Shown here: piece by piece, positions 45,962 through 55,251 of the stretch
How positions within the stretch are numbered: position 1 is the stretch's first letter
Layout: each line of letters begins with the position of its first letter
Assembly (NCBI GenBank): GCA_013822735.1
Contig: PNKZ01000013.1
Span: 1 to 64,000 of the forward strand
Direction: 5' to 3'
Origin: Pirellula sp.
GTDB lineage: Bacteria > Planctomycetota > Planctomycetia > Pirellulales > PNKZ01
Length of the DNA: 64,000 nt
The notes under the pieces: generated by a model
What the model was told of the DNA's origin: nothing
What the model saw: only the letters and a program-made list of their open reading frames with translations
Databases searched by the model: none
Program-made: the position numbers and the translations under genes

Positions 45962-46774
45962 CTAGACGTACTGCCGACGGAGCATTTCCGCCGCGGTCTC
46001 GTCGAGCAATTCCGCGCGACGCACCTCCTCAAATCTGGCGAGAAGGTCTTCGGGCGTCAGGCGTTGCTTCTCTACGCCGCGAATATCGTGAAGCACGCGT
46101 CCGCGCACCATCATGATCAGGCGATCGCCAAGGTGTGCCGCTTGATGCATCGAATGCGTGACCATGAGCGTGGTAAGCCGGTCACGGCGGATGACTTCGT
46201 CCGTCAGCCGAATTACCTGATCGGCGCTTTTTGGATCGAGCGCCGCAGTATGTTCATCGAGCAATAGCAGATCAGGCTTACGCAGCGTAGCCATCAGCAG
46301 GGTGATCGACTGTCGCTGGCCGCCGGAAAGGCTGCCGATGGCGTTGTCGAGTCGTCCTTCCAAGCCGAGCCCCATGTGCCGAATATCATCGTGAAACGTT
46401 GCCTTCATCGAAGAACTGAGCGCGCGCCCAAGGCCGCGTACCTGTCCGCGTTTACCGGCCATCGCCAAGTTTTCCGCCACGGTCATCGATGGAGCCGTGC
46501 CTGCAAAGGGATTTTGAAATACTCTCCCGATGAGTTGCGCGCGGCGATGCTCGGGCCAGCGCGTGACGTCGCGACCGCGCAATTCAATTCGTCCGCGATC
46601 GACCAAAAACGAACCGGCCACCGCATTCAACAACGTCGACTTACCCGAGCCGTTAGTGCCGATGACGATGACGAACGATCCGTCGTCGATCGTCAGATCG
46701 ACCCCTTGAAGCGCGCGCACCTCGTTGGCGGTGCCCGGATGAAACGTCTTCGCGATGTCGTGGATATTCAGCAT
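45962..46774 (-). CDS. ABC importer ATPase, TrpZ/COG1101-like
   Basis: 270 aa from the ATG at 46774; the open frame upstream overlaps the permease end and is not used. GTNGSGKST at 39-47 is Walker A, LSGGQRQ the signature, and LLLLDEHTAALDP the Walker B. The DEHTAALDP form, with His in place of Pro, is characteristic of the COG1101 group that works with COG2984 binding proteins. It should drive import of a small solute, in known cases possibly tryptophan or tyrosine. Last gene of a four-gene - strand operon; 25 nt follow the permease. Confidence 0.9.
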   Translation of the reverse strand: MLNIHDIAKTFHPGTANEVRALQGVDLTIDDGSFVIVIGTNGSGKSTLLNAVAGSFLVDRGRIELRGRDVTRWPEHRRAQLIGRVFQNPFAGTAPSMTVAENLAMAGKRGQVRGLGRALSSSMKATFHDDIRHMGLGLEGRLDNAIGSLSGGQRQSITLLMATLRKPDLLLLDEHTAALDPKSADQVIRLTDEVIRRDRLTTLMVTHSMHQAAHLGDRLIMMVRGRVLHDIRGVEKQRLTPEDLLARFEEVRRAELLDETAAEMLRRQYV

Positions 46775-46799
46775 GAAATTTAGGCGGGGCCGACCGTCT

Positions 46800-47717
46800 T
46801 TACAATTTCCGGGACCTTTGTGCTTGTAGTTTTCCCAGGACATTGGGCAGCACGAGCGCCGCGAATACAAACAACGCCGTCACCAGCTTCAGATCGTTGG
46901 CGTTCAACCCCCAACGTAATGCGATCGCCACCAACAATCGAAAGAGAATCGACCCCATGACGGCACCGACGATTAGGAGGCCGACTTGTCGGGAGCCTAC
47001 GAGCGATTCGCCGATGATGACGCTGGCGAATCCCCACACGACCATGCCGATCCCCATCTGCACGTCGGCAAAGCCCTGATACTGCACGAGTAGTGCCCCG
47101 GCCAGCGCCACAAGCGCGTTGGAAAGCGCGAGCCCAAACGTCGTCATCCAGCCGGTATCGACGCCCAAGGCGCGGATCATTTGTTCATTGTCGCCGACGG
47201 CGCGCATGGCCAAACCGAGGTTCGTACGGAAGAAGGCGTACATGGCTGCGCCGACCAGCGCAATGATGCCTGCCATCGTGACGTCGACCAAGACGTCTTG
47301 CACCGGGAGGTCCCAACGGCCGATGCTCCAACTCGCTCCGGGCGAGGCCAAGCTCGCCGCTTGTTCGACGATGGTATGTTCCGGCAGGGGCAGATTCGCG
47401 CGCCCCATGACTCGCAAATTCACTGAGTAAAGCGCGGTCATCACGAGAATGCCGGCCAGCAGACCGTTGATGCCGCAGCGTGTAGCGAGCACGCCGGTCG
47501 TCGCCCCCGCCGCGGCGCCGGCCAAACAAGCGGCGGCCGTGGCCAACCAAGGGTTGACGCCGTTGACGATGAGAATCGCCGCCATGGAGCCGCCGAGCGT
47601 GATCGAGCCGTCGACCGTAAGATCACGAAACGTGAGAATGCGAAAGCTGATCAACACTCCCAACGCCAGGAGTGAGAGCACCAACCCCATGGTAAATGCG
47701 CCGACGAGGAGCGTCAT
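46800..47717 (-). CDS. ABC importer permease, TrpY-like (BPD_transp_2 family)
   Basis: 305 aa with eight to ten membrane helices. The N-terminal LLALGVLISFRILTFRDLTVDGSITLGG is diagnostic of the permease that pairs with COG2984 binding proteins. It forms the membrane channel of the importer. A strong AGGAGG site (47728-47735 read on the - strand) sits inside the end of the STAS gene about 9 nt before this ATG. The STAS stop ends 1 nt upstream, so translation is coupled. Confidence 0.9.
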   Translation of the reverse strand: MTLLVGAFTMGLVLSLLALGVLISFRILTFRDLTVDGSITLGGSMAAILIVNGVNPWLATAAACLAGAAAGATTGVLATRCGINGLLAGILVMTALYSVNLRVMGRANLPLPEHTIVEQAASLASPGASWSIGRWDLPVQDVLVDVTMAGIIALVGAAMYAFFRTNLGLAMRAVGDNEQMIRALGVDTGWMTTFGLALSNALVALAGALLVQYQGFADVQMGIGMVVWGFASVIIGESLVGSRQVGLLIVGAVMGSILFRLLVAIALRWGLNANDLKLVTALFVFAALVLPNVLGKLQAQRSRKL

Positions 47718-47718
47718 T

Positions 47719-48996
47719 TTACCGGCCCTCCTCGGCGACTACGGAACGGATCGGCCCAAGCCAGCAGGCGCCGCTGACAAACTCGCTTTCGCCGCCGCCG
47801 GAGATCTCGCGGTCATCATTCAGCAGATGCAATACGCACTGGAGATTCTCGTTCTCATACAGCGATGCGACGGTCTCCTTCAGATCGAGCTTGCGTTTTT
47901 TAAACGGCCGGTAAGTAAACACCGCGGCGTGAAAGTGTCCCCAAACGTCTTCCTGCGGTCGCAGCGGACGCAACAGCGGCGCCAACGCGGCAGCTTCACC
48001 ACAAGGCACGCCGCGCGACGCAACGCCGACGACTAGCGCCAACGTGCGTGGGTAGGTCCGTTCCGGCGTGAACGACAACCAGCGGCGAATTTCCGGATGC
48101 ATGAGCCGCGCGCTGCTTGACTCCTCCGCGGCGGCCGGTGAGCGTTGCAGTCGGGCGCCGACCAACCCGGCCGACTCCGCCAAGAACACCAGCGCAGCCT
48201 GAGGCTCGTCAACCTGAGCGAGACATTGTTCCACCAACTCGGAAAACCGCACGCGGTGCACTGCGTTGACCGACTCGAACCGGATCATCTGTGCCGGCGT
48301 TCCCGAACAAGTCAGCCCGTAAAGCATTTGGACGTCGGGAACGTAATCGCCTGCAATCAACTGATAGTCGGGCTTATCCAACCCCTGCGGCGGCTGCTGG
48401 GCAACACTTCCCGCGACTGCAAGAAACTCACCGAAGTGCGGCGAGCATTCGGCGAAGTCGCGACCGAACGCGCCGAGCCCTAAGCCGAGCATATCGACCG
48501 GACAGGGGATAGCTCGACAGTCGTCTCGCGAATAACCGGCTTCAACACGACGCGGGTCGCCGTACGTGCGGCATTCCAACTTCGCCCCCGGCGCGAGATC
48601 GTAGATCTCGAACTCCATGTCGGCCGCCGTCGCGACGCGAAACGTCGGCATGACCGTGACATCGTGACTCGGAATCGCTTTCTGCACCGAGTCGAGTTTA
48701 CACATCAACAGATTGGCAAGCCCGGTCAGGCGAATCGTCTCGGCGACCTCCGGCGAAGCGGAGCCGACGCCGAAGAATCCGCGTACGGCCTTGAACTGCT
48801 TGTACGCACGCACCAACGCCCCAAGTCCCGCGGAGCTGACGTACTTCACTTCGTCCAAATGCATGACGACGGAGTGTTGCCCCTGGCGCACGGCATCATT
48901 AACAGCCGCGGTCAGATGTTCGGCCGACTCATTATCGAGCCGCCCTTCGACGCGCATCTCCACGTGGTCGTCGACGGTTTGGATGGTGATCTGCAT
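47719..48996 (-). CDS. STAS-domain protein with uncharacterised C-terminal region
   Basis: 425 aa. Residues 1 to ~105 are a STAS domain of the anti-sigma-factor-antagonist type: MRVEGRLDNESA, VVMHLDEVKYVSSAGLGALV with the serine that is phosphorylated in SpoIIAA-like proteins. The ~310-residue remainder is not a family I recognise; it has FEIYDLAPGAKLECRTYGDP and a region with scattered cysteines. It sits inside an ABC importer operon, between the binding protein (47 nt) and permease (1 nt). It may regulate the transporter or couple it to a kinase/phosphatase switch; that is inference. Confidence 0.82.
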   Translation of the reverse strand: MQITIQTVDDHVEMRVEGRLDNESAEHLTAAVNDAVRQGQHSVVMHLDEVKYVSSAGLGALVRAYKQFKAVRGFFGVGSASPEVAETIRLTGLANLLMCKLDSVQKAIPSHDVTVMPTFRVATAADMEFEIYDLAPGAKLECRTYGDPRRVEAGYSRDDCRAIPCPVDMLGLGLGAFGRDFAECSPHFGEFLAVAGSVAQQPPQGLDKPDYQLIAGDYVPDVQMLYGLTCSGTPAQMIRFESVNAVHRVRFSELVEQCLAQVDEPQAALVFLAESAGLVGARLQRSPAAAEESSSARLMHPEIRRWLSFTPERTYPRTLALVVGVASRGVPCGEAAALAPLLRPLRPQEDVWGHFHAAVFTYRPFKKRKLDLKETVASLYENENLQCVLHLLNDDREISGGGESEFVSGACWLGPIRSVVAEEGR

Positions 48997-49043
48997 AGGT
49001 TATCGACGTCGGCGACTCACACTTCGCATCGTGGAGAACGGAA

Positions 49044-51035
49044 TTACTTCACAACTTCGTCGGCGGTTTGAATGAAACTCTCCGGCAACTTGAGCCCGCA
49101 AGCCGCGGCGGCGGCGGGATTCACCAACAATCGATTCTTCTGCGCTTGATGCAGAGGAATCTTGAACGGCGCCTCCCCTCGAATGACGCGCGCCGCCAAT
49201 TGTCCGGCATCGAGCGCCATATCGTAATAGTCGCGCGAGAGCACGACGGCGGCGCCTTGCGGCGCAATTGCGCCAAGGAAGCCGAATACGGGTACCTTCG
49301 CTCGTTGCGCAGCCTTAGCAATGCTCGGAAAGCTCGACCCGGCCAGATTGGAGTTCGACAAGCAAACCAAGTCGATCCCTTGGCCGCACAACGAATCCGC
49401 GGCGTCGGGCACGTCGGACGGAGAGTTGATCGGCAACGACACCAACTCGTATCCCGCTTTCGCTGCGGCTTTTACCAGCAGTTCATAGGAATAGGCCGAG
49501 TTCGTCTCCGCCGGAGCGTACAGCGTTCCAAGCTTGCGCGCCTGGGGCATCAGCCGGCGAATGATCGGCATCATCGCGTCGACATCGTTAGCGCCGTAAG
49601 CACCGGTGAGTTGCGGAAGGTGCACTTCGTCGCTCGTGGCGACACCGGCCAAAAACGGATTAGCGACCATCGTGAACACCAAAGGCGTATCCTTCGCACG
49701 GCGCGTCGTCGCTTGCAAGGCTTGCGTCGAAATCGTCACCAGCAAGTCGACGTGCCGCGAAAGCGCCGAATCGACGAGCGTGTTGAGCGTCGCCATATCT
49801 CCTTGCGCATTGGAAAACTGAATCTGAAAGTCGGCCCCTTCGACGAGCCCGGCCTTCTTCAGGCCGTCGACCAATCCGCGCTGCGAGTCTTCGATATCGA
49901 GCGTATTCACATAGCCGAGAACCTGAATGTTCCAAAGCTTCTTGGCCGGCGACATCGAGGCGCGCGAAGCGCTCGCAGCGGGGGCACGATCGTGTTGCCC
50001 TTGGGCGTCGAACACGGTGTCGGCCTTGGCTAGGAGTTCGGCCGGAATCTTCCAAGGGTCGCGCAGGCCCGACAATACGGTTTGGTTCAACAGCAGCTTT
50101 GGAGGAACAGACAGCTTCACCGGGATCTGTGCGATGCTCTCGCCCGCCAAGGCACGCGCCGCCAGTTGGCCGGTTTCCCGACCGACTTCGTAGTAGTTGG
50201 CGCCGAGATCGAACAACGTTCCTTTTGCCGCGTTGCCGGGAATGCAAGTGACCACGGGAATACGCGCCTGCTTGGCCGCACGCACGACGACGTCGACGGC
50301 GGCCAGGACCGTGACGTCGCCCCCGATCCACAGGGCCTCGACCTCGCGCCCCACTAAGGACGCCACGGCCTCTTTCACGGCGGCCGTGCTCTCGGCATTC
50401 GCTTCCAGCAGTTCAACCTTCAGGTCAAGGCAAGCATCGCGAGCCAGGCGTGTATTGATCTCCGAATTGACCTCGGCCGGATTCCAAACGATCCCGACGC
50501 GTGCGAGGCCCGGAAAGATCTCCTTCGCCATTCGCAACGATTGGGCGACGGGCTGCATCGTGCCGAGTCCCGTCATGTAGGGCGGATGATCGAGCGGCCC
50601 GGCGCCGATTCCCACGCCCGACTGCCGCGGATCGGTCACCATGCCGAACACGTGGGGCACCTGTCGCTGCTTGTTGGCGTTCGCGACCGCCTGCAGACAA
50701 GGGGTGCTGAGCGTGACGACCAAGTCGTAGGCGCCCCCGGTCAGCTCTTGCGCCATTGCGTTGACGGTCGCCGTGTCCCCCTCGGCGTTAAACCGCTTGA
50801 TCGATAGATTGTGATCTTCGGCAAAGCCGTGCTCGCGGAGGCCGTCAATCACTCCCCGAGCGCCATCTTCCATGATCGGCTGCGAAGCCATCTGCAGGAC
50901 GGCGACGCGAAATATCCTGCCTTCGTTATTGGTCGTCGAAGACGTGCGCCGCGGCGGATCCGACAGCAAGAGAATTGCCGCCGCCACAACGATCAGCGTC
51001 ACTCCCAAGGAGAGTCGTTTCGCAGTATGCCACAT
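49044..51035 (-). CDS. ABC importer substrate-binding protein, tandem COG2984/PF04392 fusion
   Basis: 663 aa from the ATG at 51035; a TTG at 51071 is possible but less likely. N-terminal helix as membrane anchor or signal. Two homologous binding domains follow, about 40-330 and 370-663. Each has the same landmarks: a RVAVLQM or IQVLGYV start, DGLREHGF / DGLKKAGL, GDTATVNA / GDMATLNT, DLVVTLSTPCLQA / DLLVTISTQALQA, and YYEVGRETGQLAARAL / YYDMALDAGQLAARVI. Single-domain versions are the norm. First gene of the importer operon; cognate solute unknown. Confidence 0.9.
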   Translation of the reverse strand: MWHTAKRLSLGVTLIVVAAAILLLSDPPRRTSSTTNNEGRIFRVAVLQMASQPIMEDGARGVIDGLREHGFAEDHNLSIKRFNAEGDTATVNAMAQELTGGAYDLVVTLSTPCLQAVANANKQRQVPHVFGMVTDPRQSGVGIGAGPLDHPPYMTGLGTMQPVAQSLRMAKEIFPGLARVGIVWNPAEVNSEINTRLARDACLDLKVELLEANAESTAAVKEAVASLVGREVEALWIGGDVTVLAAVDVVVRAAKQARIPVVTCIPGNAAKGTLFDLGANYYEVGRETGQLAARALAGESIAQIPVKLSVPPKLLLNQTVLSGLRDPWKIPAELLAKADTVFDAQGQHDRAPAASASRASMSPAKKLWNIQVLGYVNTLDIEDSQRGLVDGLKKAGLVEGADFQIQFSNAQGDMATLNTLVDSALSRHVDLLVTISTQALQATTRRAKDTPLVFTMVANPFLAGVATSDEVHLPQLTGAYGANDVDAMMPIIRRLMPQARKLGTLYAPAETNSAYSYELLVKAAAKAGYELVSLPINSPSDVPDAADSLCGQGIDLVCLSNSNLAGSSFPSIAKAAQRAKVPVFGFLGAIAPQGAAVVLSRDYYDMALDAGQLAARVIRGEAPFKIPLHQAQKNRLLVNPAAAAACGLKLPESFIQTADEVVK

Positions 51036-51161
51036 AGCTCGCAGTCTCAGTCGGAGTGCCAAGGCGCTCAACTGTAAACTGTTCGCGTCCGCGCGAAAAG
51101 GGTTGCCTTGGACGAGCGTAACGGCTCGGCCGATAAACGGCGGCGAACGCGAACTCCCACG

Positions 51162-51722
51162 CTAAATGCGTTCGACTTCGTAGTCGCCGAGTTCGACCGA
51201 TGCCCCTTGCTGCAAGAAGCGAACGGCTACCAGCAAGCGCGACACGCCCCGCCGCGAAATCACGATTCCTTCCAGTTCGCGAAACGGCCCGGTACGAATG
51301 CGGACCGGCGTGCCGGCTTCGAGCTTTGCTTCGAGCGTCACCGCTGCGCCTCCGGCGATGAGGCTGCGCAGGTTGCGCAGATCGTGCCACAATTCGCCGC
51401 CGTCCGGCACTTCGATACAGCGGCTGACGCAGTTCGTGGTCAGGGCCGAGCGGCGATGCTCGTCGTCGCCGTACATGAAGACGTAACCGGAGAACAGCGG
51501 CGCGTGCGAGACCCTTTCGCGCCCCGAAGGGGAGCGTGAGCGTTTGGTGACGACCGGGCCGTAGTGGGCGATTCCTAACGTACGGAGCCGACGCATGAAC
51601 TGCTTCTCTTGCCGGGCGCGCAAGTAGAACGTCCACCAACAACGCGACGCTTCCTGGCCGAGTTTCGGCGATTCCAGCAGGTCGGCCGGAAAGAGGTCGG
51701 GTTCGTAATCTAAAATGGGCAT
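51162..51722 (-). CDS. Specialised NusG-family transcription elongation factor
   Basis: 186 aa from the ATG at 51722; the frame runs far upstream but without protein sense. The NGN domain spans ~28-110 (WWTFYLRARQEKQFMRRL, PLFSGYVFMYG). A KOW domain follows (VRIRTGPFRELEGIV). Housekeeping NusG is usually beside secE and rplK, which are absent here. This is therefore a NusG paralog of the RfaH/UpxY/LoaP kind, which attach to RNA polymerase and help it read long operons, often for polysaccharides. Its target here is unknown. Confidence 0.82.
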   Translation of the reverse strand: MPILDYEPDLFPADLLESPKLGQEASRCWWTFYLRARQEKQFMRRLRTLGIAHYGPVVTKRSRSPSGRERVSHAPLFSGYVFMYGDDEHRRSALTTNCVSRCIEVPDGGELWHDLRNLRSLIAGGAAVTLEAKLEAGTPVRIRTGPFRELEGIVISRRGVSRLLVAVRFLQQGASVELGDYEVERI

Positions 51723-51892
51723 CGGATCGGCGGTCAAGAAGTCAAGAATTTGCGAGGACGAACAAGCGTCATCGATCGGTGAATTATACCTCGCCAGGGT
51801 ATCTCGGAACCGCGCATACGCGACGGCAAGCCGATTTTTCCGGCTAGTAGAGAATTGCCGCACGTGTGAAACCGCGGCGACACCAACGAAAA

Positions 51893-51920
51893 GAGCCCCG
51901 CAACTTTCGTTACAGGGCTC
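51893..51920 (-). terminator. Intrinsic terminator after the BON-domain gene
   Basis: Read on the - strand: a 12-bp stem with two G-U pairs and a GAAA tetraloop, followed at once by TTTTC. It lies 34 nt past the BON gene stop, and is one of the best terminators in the window. Confidence 0.8.
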
Positions 51921-51954
51921 GGCAGATAACAAGACGTGCAGGGCAGGGAGGCTG

Positions 51955-52170
51955 TTAGCCCCAATGCACTTGCAGGTGATTTTCAATCTCTTCCACGCCG
52001 TCGATCTTGCGCAACGTTTCTTGGGCCATTTGCTTCTGATAATAAGAAGCGACCGTCCCTCGCAGAATGATCCTTCCTTGGCGAGCTTCCAGCCGCAATT
52101 GCTTCCGAGCCAAGTGCGGGCTCCGTTCCAGCGCCGTGCGAGCACGATCAACAAGCTGGGCATCCACCAT
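51955..52170 (-). CDS. BON-domain protein
   Basis: 71 aa from the ATG at 52170, which has GGAAGG 8 nt upstream; the open frame to 52254 is a shadow. The protein is a single BON domain: a helix with VDRARTALERSPHL, then LRLEARQGRIILRGTV and a KIDGVEEIENHLQV end, matching the OsmY/BON repeat. BON domains bind phospholipid or glycan surfaces. There is no signal peptide, so it may be cytoplasmic. Function in the cell unknown. A strong terminator follows. Confidence 0.84.
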   Translation of the reverse strand: MVDAQLVDRARTALERSPHLARKQLRLEARQGRIILRGTVASYYQKQMAQETLRKIDGVEEIENHLQVHWG

Positions 52171-52385
52171 AAGCCAAACCTTCCAATAGCAGGAGGGAGA
52201 GGAAGGAACATGGGAACCGAGCAGCGCCCGCGCGTCGGCGACTCGCCGCGGCACAACAAGGCCCCTTGATATCTACACCGCAATTAGCCGATAGGACGGT
52301 CAGTTTGCGGTATGCGCAGCGCGACTTCGGGAACCACGCAGACGTGAATTCCGAAGATGCCGGTAATGACGAGCGCGGCAAGTTT

Positions 52386-54023
52386 TTAGCCCGCGCTCGT
52401 GCCCAAGAGCCATGCCGGCAAATACCCGGCGGCGGGCAGTTCGATAACCTTGACGCTGATGATAGCCGGATTGTCGGCGACTTCCTTGAGCGCCTCGGCG
52501 CTCGGACGATTGTCGAGGTTCAAGATCCCGACGGCTTCGCCTCCCGGTTCTTCGCGGCCGACGGTCATCTGGGCGATATTCACGCCGTGCTTACCGAACA
52601 CGGTGCCGACCTTGCCGATTATGCCCGGCACGTCCTTGTGCTTGAATACGAGCATGATGCCGTCGAGGTACGACTCCAGGCGGAAATCACCCAATTGCAC
52701 GAGCCGCGCCATGCCGTGCCCCAACACCGTGGCGGCAACCTTATGCGTTTGGTCTTCGGTCGTAAGTTCCGCGACGATGACGGAGCTAAAAGCCCCCATA
52801 TCGGTGCGGCTCTGCTCGACGAGTTCGATGCCCCGTTCTTTCAGCAGGATATCGGCGTTTACGATGTTCGCTTGGTTGTCCATCGCGTGTTCGAGCAACC
52901 CCGCTGCGAAGGCCGACGTAATGAGCTTCGTTTCTTGCCCAGCGACTTCGCCCCGGTAAGTGAGCTTGCAACCCTTGGCCGGCTTTTCGGCAAGTTGCGC
53001 GAGCATCACGCCGAGCCGGTAACCGAGATTTAGGTAGCCGCGCACGGCGTCGAGCTTTGCCGGATCAATCGTCGACATGTTTACGGCGCAACGAATGGCG
53101 CCAGTCGACAGATAATCGGTCAGCAATTGGCACCCCTCGACGGCGACCTGCGTTTGTGCCTCTTCGGTGCTTGCCCCGAGGTGCGGCGTGCACAAGACGC
53201 CGGGCATGCCGAATAGCGGGTGTTGCGTGCAGGGCTCCGTCGCAAAGACATCCAGTGCGACGCCCGCGATTTGCCCGCTCTTGAGCCCTTCGACCAAGGC
53301 ATCTTCGTCGTAGATCCCGCCGCGAGCGCAGTTAATGAGCCGCACCCCCTTCTTAAGAATCGCAAGTTCTTTTTTGCCGACGAGGCCTTTGGTTTCAGGC
53401 GTCAGCGGCGTATGCACGGTGACGTAATCGCAATGCGGCAGCATCTCGGGAACGGTGGCATAGAGTTCGATGCCGAGTTGCGTGGCCCGTTCTTTGGTAA
53501 GGAAAGGATCATAGCCCAAGACGCGCATTTCCATCGCTCGGGCACGCGCGGCGACGGTCAGGCCGATACGTCCGAGGCCGACGACGCCGATCGTCTTCCC
53601 GGCCAATTGCGCACCCATGTACTTGTTGCGATCCCACTTCCCTTCGATAAGACTTTGATAGGCCGGGGCCACGTTGCGCGACAGGGCGAGCATCAAGGCG
53701 ATGGCGTGCTCGGCCGTGCTGATGGTGTTGCCGGCCGGAGTATTCATGACGACGATGCCGAGCCGCTTGGCGGCGATCGTATCGATGTTGTCGGTGCCGA
53801 CGCCCGCACGGACGATCGCCTTGAGCCGCTTGTTCCCTTCTAATGCCTCGGCCGTAATTTTCACGCCGCTGCGAAGGATGGCGCCGTCGAATTCGTTCAG
53901 CGCTTCGCGGAGCTTCGCCACGTCTTTCAACCCGGTGCGCACCTCAAACTGAATGCCCGGGGCATTCTTCAGGAGCGTGAGACCTTCTTCGGCGATCGTG
54001 TCGAGAACGATGATGCGGGGCAT
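52386..54023 (-). CDS. serA: D-3-phosphoglycerate dehydrogenase
   Basis: 545 aa from the ATG at 54023 (MPRIIVLDTIAEEG); the frame runs 57 codons further without homology. It makes 3-phosphohydroxypyruvate, the first step of serine synthesis. NAD site: VGLGRIGLTVAARA with the GxGxxG turn. Active-site residues: INCARGGIYDE (Arg), the following acidic residue, and PHLGAS (His). After the catalytic domain come the intervening allosteric substrate-binding domain and a C-terminal ACT domain (VPGIIGKVGTVFGKHGVNIAQMT), so this is the long type I form. ACT implies feedback control by serine. Confidence 0.95.
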   Translation of the reverse strand: MPRIIVLDTIAEEGLTLLKNAPGIQFEVRTGLKDVAKLREALNEFDGAILRSGVKITAEALEGNKRLKAIVRAGVGTDNIDTIAAKRLGIVVMNTPAGNTISTAEHAIALMLALSRNVAPAYQSLIEGKWDRNKYMGAQLAGKTIGVVGLGRIGLTVAARARAMEMRVLGYDPFLTKERATQLGIELYATVPEMLPHCDYVTVHTPLTPETKGLVGKKELAILKKGVRLINCARGGIYDEDALVEGLKSGQIAGVALDVFATEPCTQHPLFGMPGVLCTPHLGASTEEAQTQVAVEGCQLLTDYLSTGAIRCAVNMSTIDPAKLDAVRGYLNLGYRLGVMLAQLAEKPAKGCKLTYRGEVAGQETKLITSAFAAGLLEHAMDNQANIVNADILLKERGIELVEQSRTDMGAFSSVIVAELTTEDQTHKVAATVLGHGMARLVQLGDFRLESYLDGIMLVFKHKDVPGIIGKVGTVFGKHGVNIAQMTVGREEPGGEAVGILNLDNRPSAEALKEVADNPAIISVKVIELPAAGYLPAWLLGTSAG

Positions 54024-54236
54024 GGCGGCGACTTCGGTTGCTAGAGGTTTCCGGCGGAACAGAACGACAATCGGCCGCCTGGGAGAAACCCGAAGGATAG
54101 GGTTCGCGGGAAAAAGTTTCAAGGACGTTGCCGACGCGGAAAAACGCGGAATTCCCGTCCGAAGTATGGCGGAGACGCTTAGCCGGGGACGCAATTTCCC
54201 GAATGGGGACGATTTGCGAAAGATGCCGCCGACACG

Positions 54237-54992
54237 CTAGCGAATCGTGTTGGGGGGCGCAACTACGGTGCGGGTACCGCCCGGAGGCGTGCCTTGTCCG
54301 GCCGCATTCACGGCCGTTTGCAGCGAGGCAACGCGCGAAGCCAGTTCCGGTTGGAACTGGTTCTTGTAGAGCGAACGTTGGTAGTTCGCCAAGGCTTGCG
54401 CCGCGTTCCCCTCACTCTCTTGGATGCGCCCCAGCGCCGCGAGGGCGCGTGGTTCGTAGGCATCAATCGTGAGGGCCTGTTGCAAATAGTCCTTGGCCCC
54501 TTGGCGATCTCCGAATTCTTCACGGAGCCGAGCAAGTTCGATTTTTGCGCCGGGGTTCGTCGGATTCTGCGCGTACCAGCCTTCCAACAGCCGCTGAGCC
54601 TTGTCCGGCTGATTCTTATCAACCAGCAACACGGCCAGGGAGCGGTAACATTCTTGATGGTTCGGGTTGTAGTCGAGGCACTTGTTATAAAGCACTTCGG
54701 CCTGATCGAGCTCGGTCGAACTACGATTCAGCTTGCCGACTTGATAGTAGGCCGATGCCAGGTTGTAGTAAGCGTCGGCGTTCGTCGGATCCTTTTTCAG
54801 GGCTTCCTGAAAATACGGCGCCGACTGCTGATACTGGCCCGTCTGGAAAAGTGCGACGCCCTGAGCGTTCTGCCCGCGCGCCGTGTATTGGCAACCCGCG
54901 AAGGCGACGACCAGAAGCAGCGCACTCCAACGCACTGACGCTCGCGCAGGGCGAGCGACGTGGACATGTGCGGCGGTATCAAATGGTTTCAC
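54237..54992 (-). CDS. TPR lipoprotein
   Basis: 251 aa. Signal peptide ending VVAFAGC, a good lipobox, with the mature start at about residue 34. TPR units follow, for example APYFQEALKKDPTNADAYYNLASAYYQVG and AKDYLQQALTIDAYEPRALAALG. It ends in a Pro/Gly/Thr-rich tail. Probably a lipid-anchored scaffold in the periplasm. Partner not known. It lies 213 nt upstream of serA on the same strand. Confidence 0.84.
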   Translation of the reverse strand: MKPFDTAAHVHVARPARASVRWSALLLVVAFAGCQYTARGQNAQGVALFQTGQYQQSAPYFQEALKKDPTNADAYYNLASAYYQVGKLNRSSTELDQAEVLYNKCLDYNPNHQECYRSLAVLLVDKNQPDKAQRLLEGWYAQNPTNPGAKIELARLREEFGDRQGAKDYLQQALTIDAYEPRALAALGRIQESEGNAAQALANYQRSLYKNQFQPELASRVASLQTAVNAAGQGTPPGGTRTVVAPPNTIR

Positions 54993-55148
54993 GGACCGTC
55001 AGCCCGAGAAGTGCACGGGATTGCAGGGCGCGCATCGCGGCCCTAAAAGGCGGCGGGATAGTACCGGCCGTGCAGATTCGTCGCAAGCTCAATGCGAGTA
55101 GCCGCAAGCGTAGCAGCGGTCCGCTTACGAGGGAGTAACAAAGAAAAC

Positions 55149-55180
55149 AGCCGCGGGAACCCAAGTAGGCTCCCACGGCT
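55149..55180 (-). terminator. Intrinsic terminator after the small charged protein gene
   Basis: Read on the - strand: AGCCGTGGGA, a 12-nt loop, TCCCGCGGCT, then GTTTTCTTTG. A 10-bp stem with one mismatch and a T-run, 71 nt past the stop of the gene at 55252-55623. Confidence 0.7.
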
Positions 55181-55251
55181 GAACTTTTCGGCGGAGGCGT
55201 TGCCGGCAACTCACGCCGGCATGCCCATGAATCGCGAATGGTCTTGGCTCG

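Noticed and set aside
49068-50033. 321-codon open frame on the + strand
   Set aside because: Antisense to the tandem binding-protein gene, arginine-rich and without domains.
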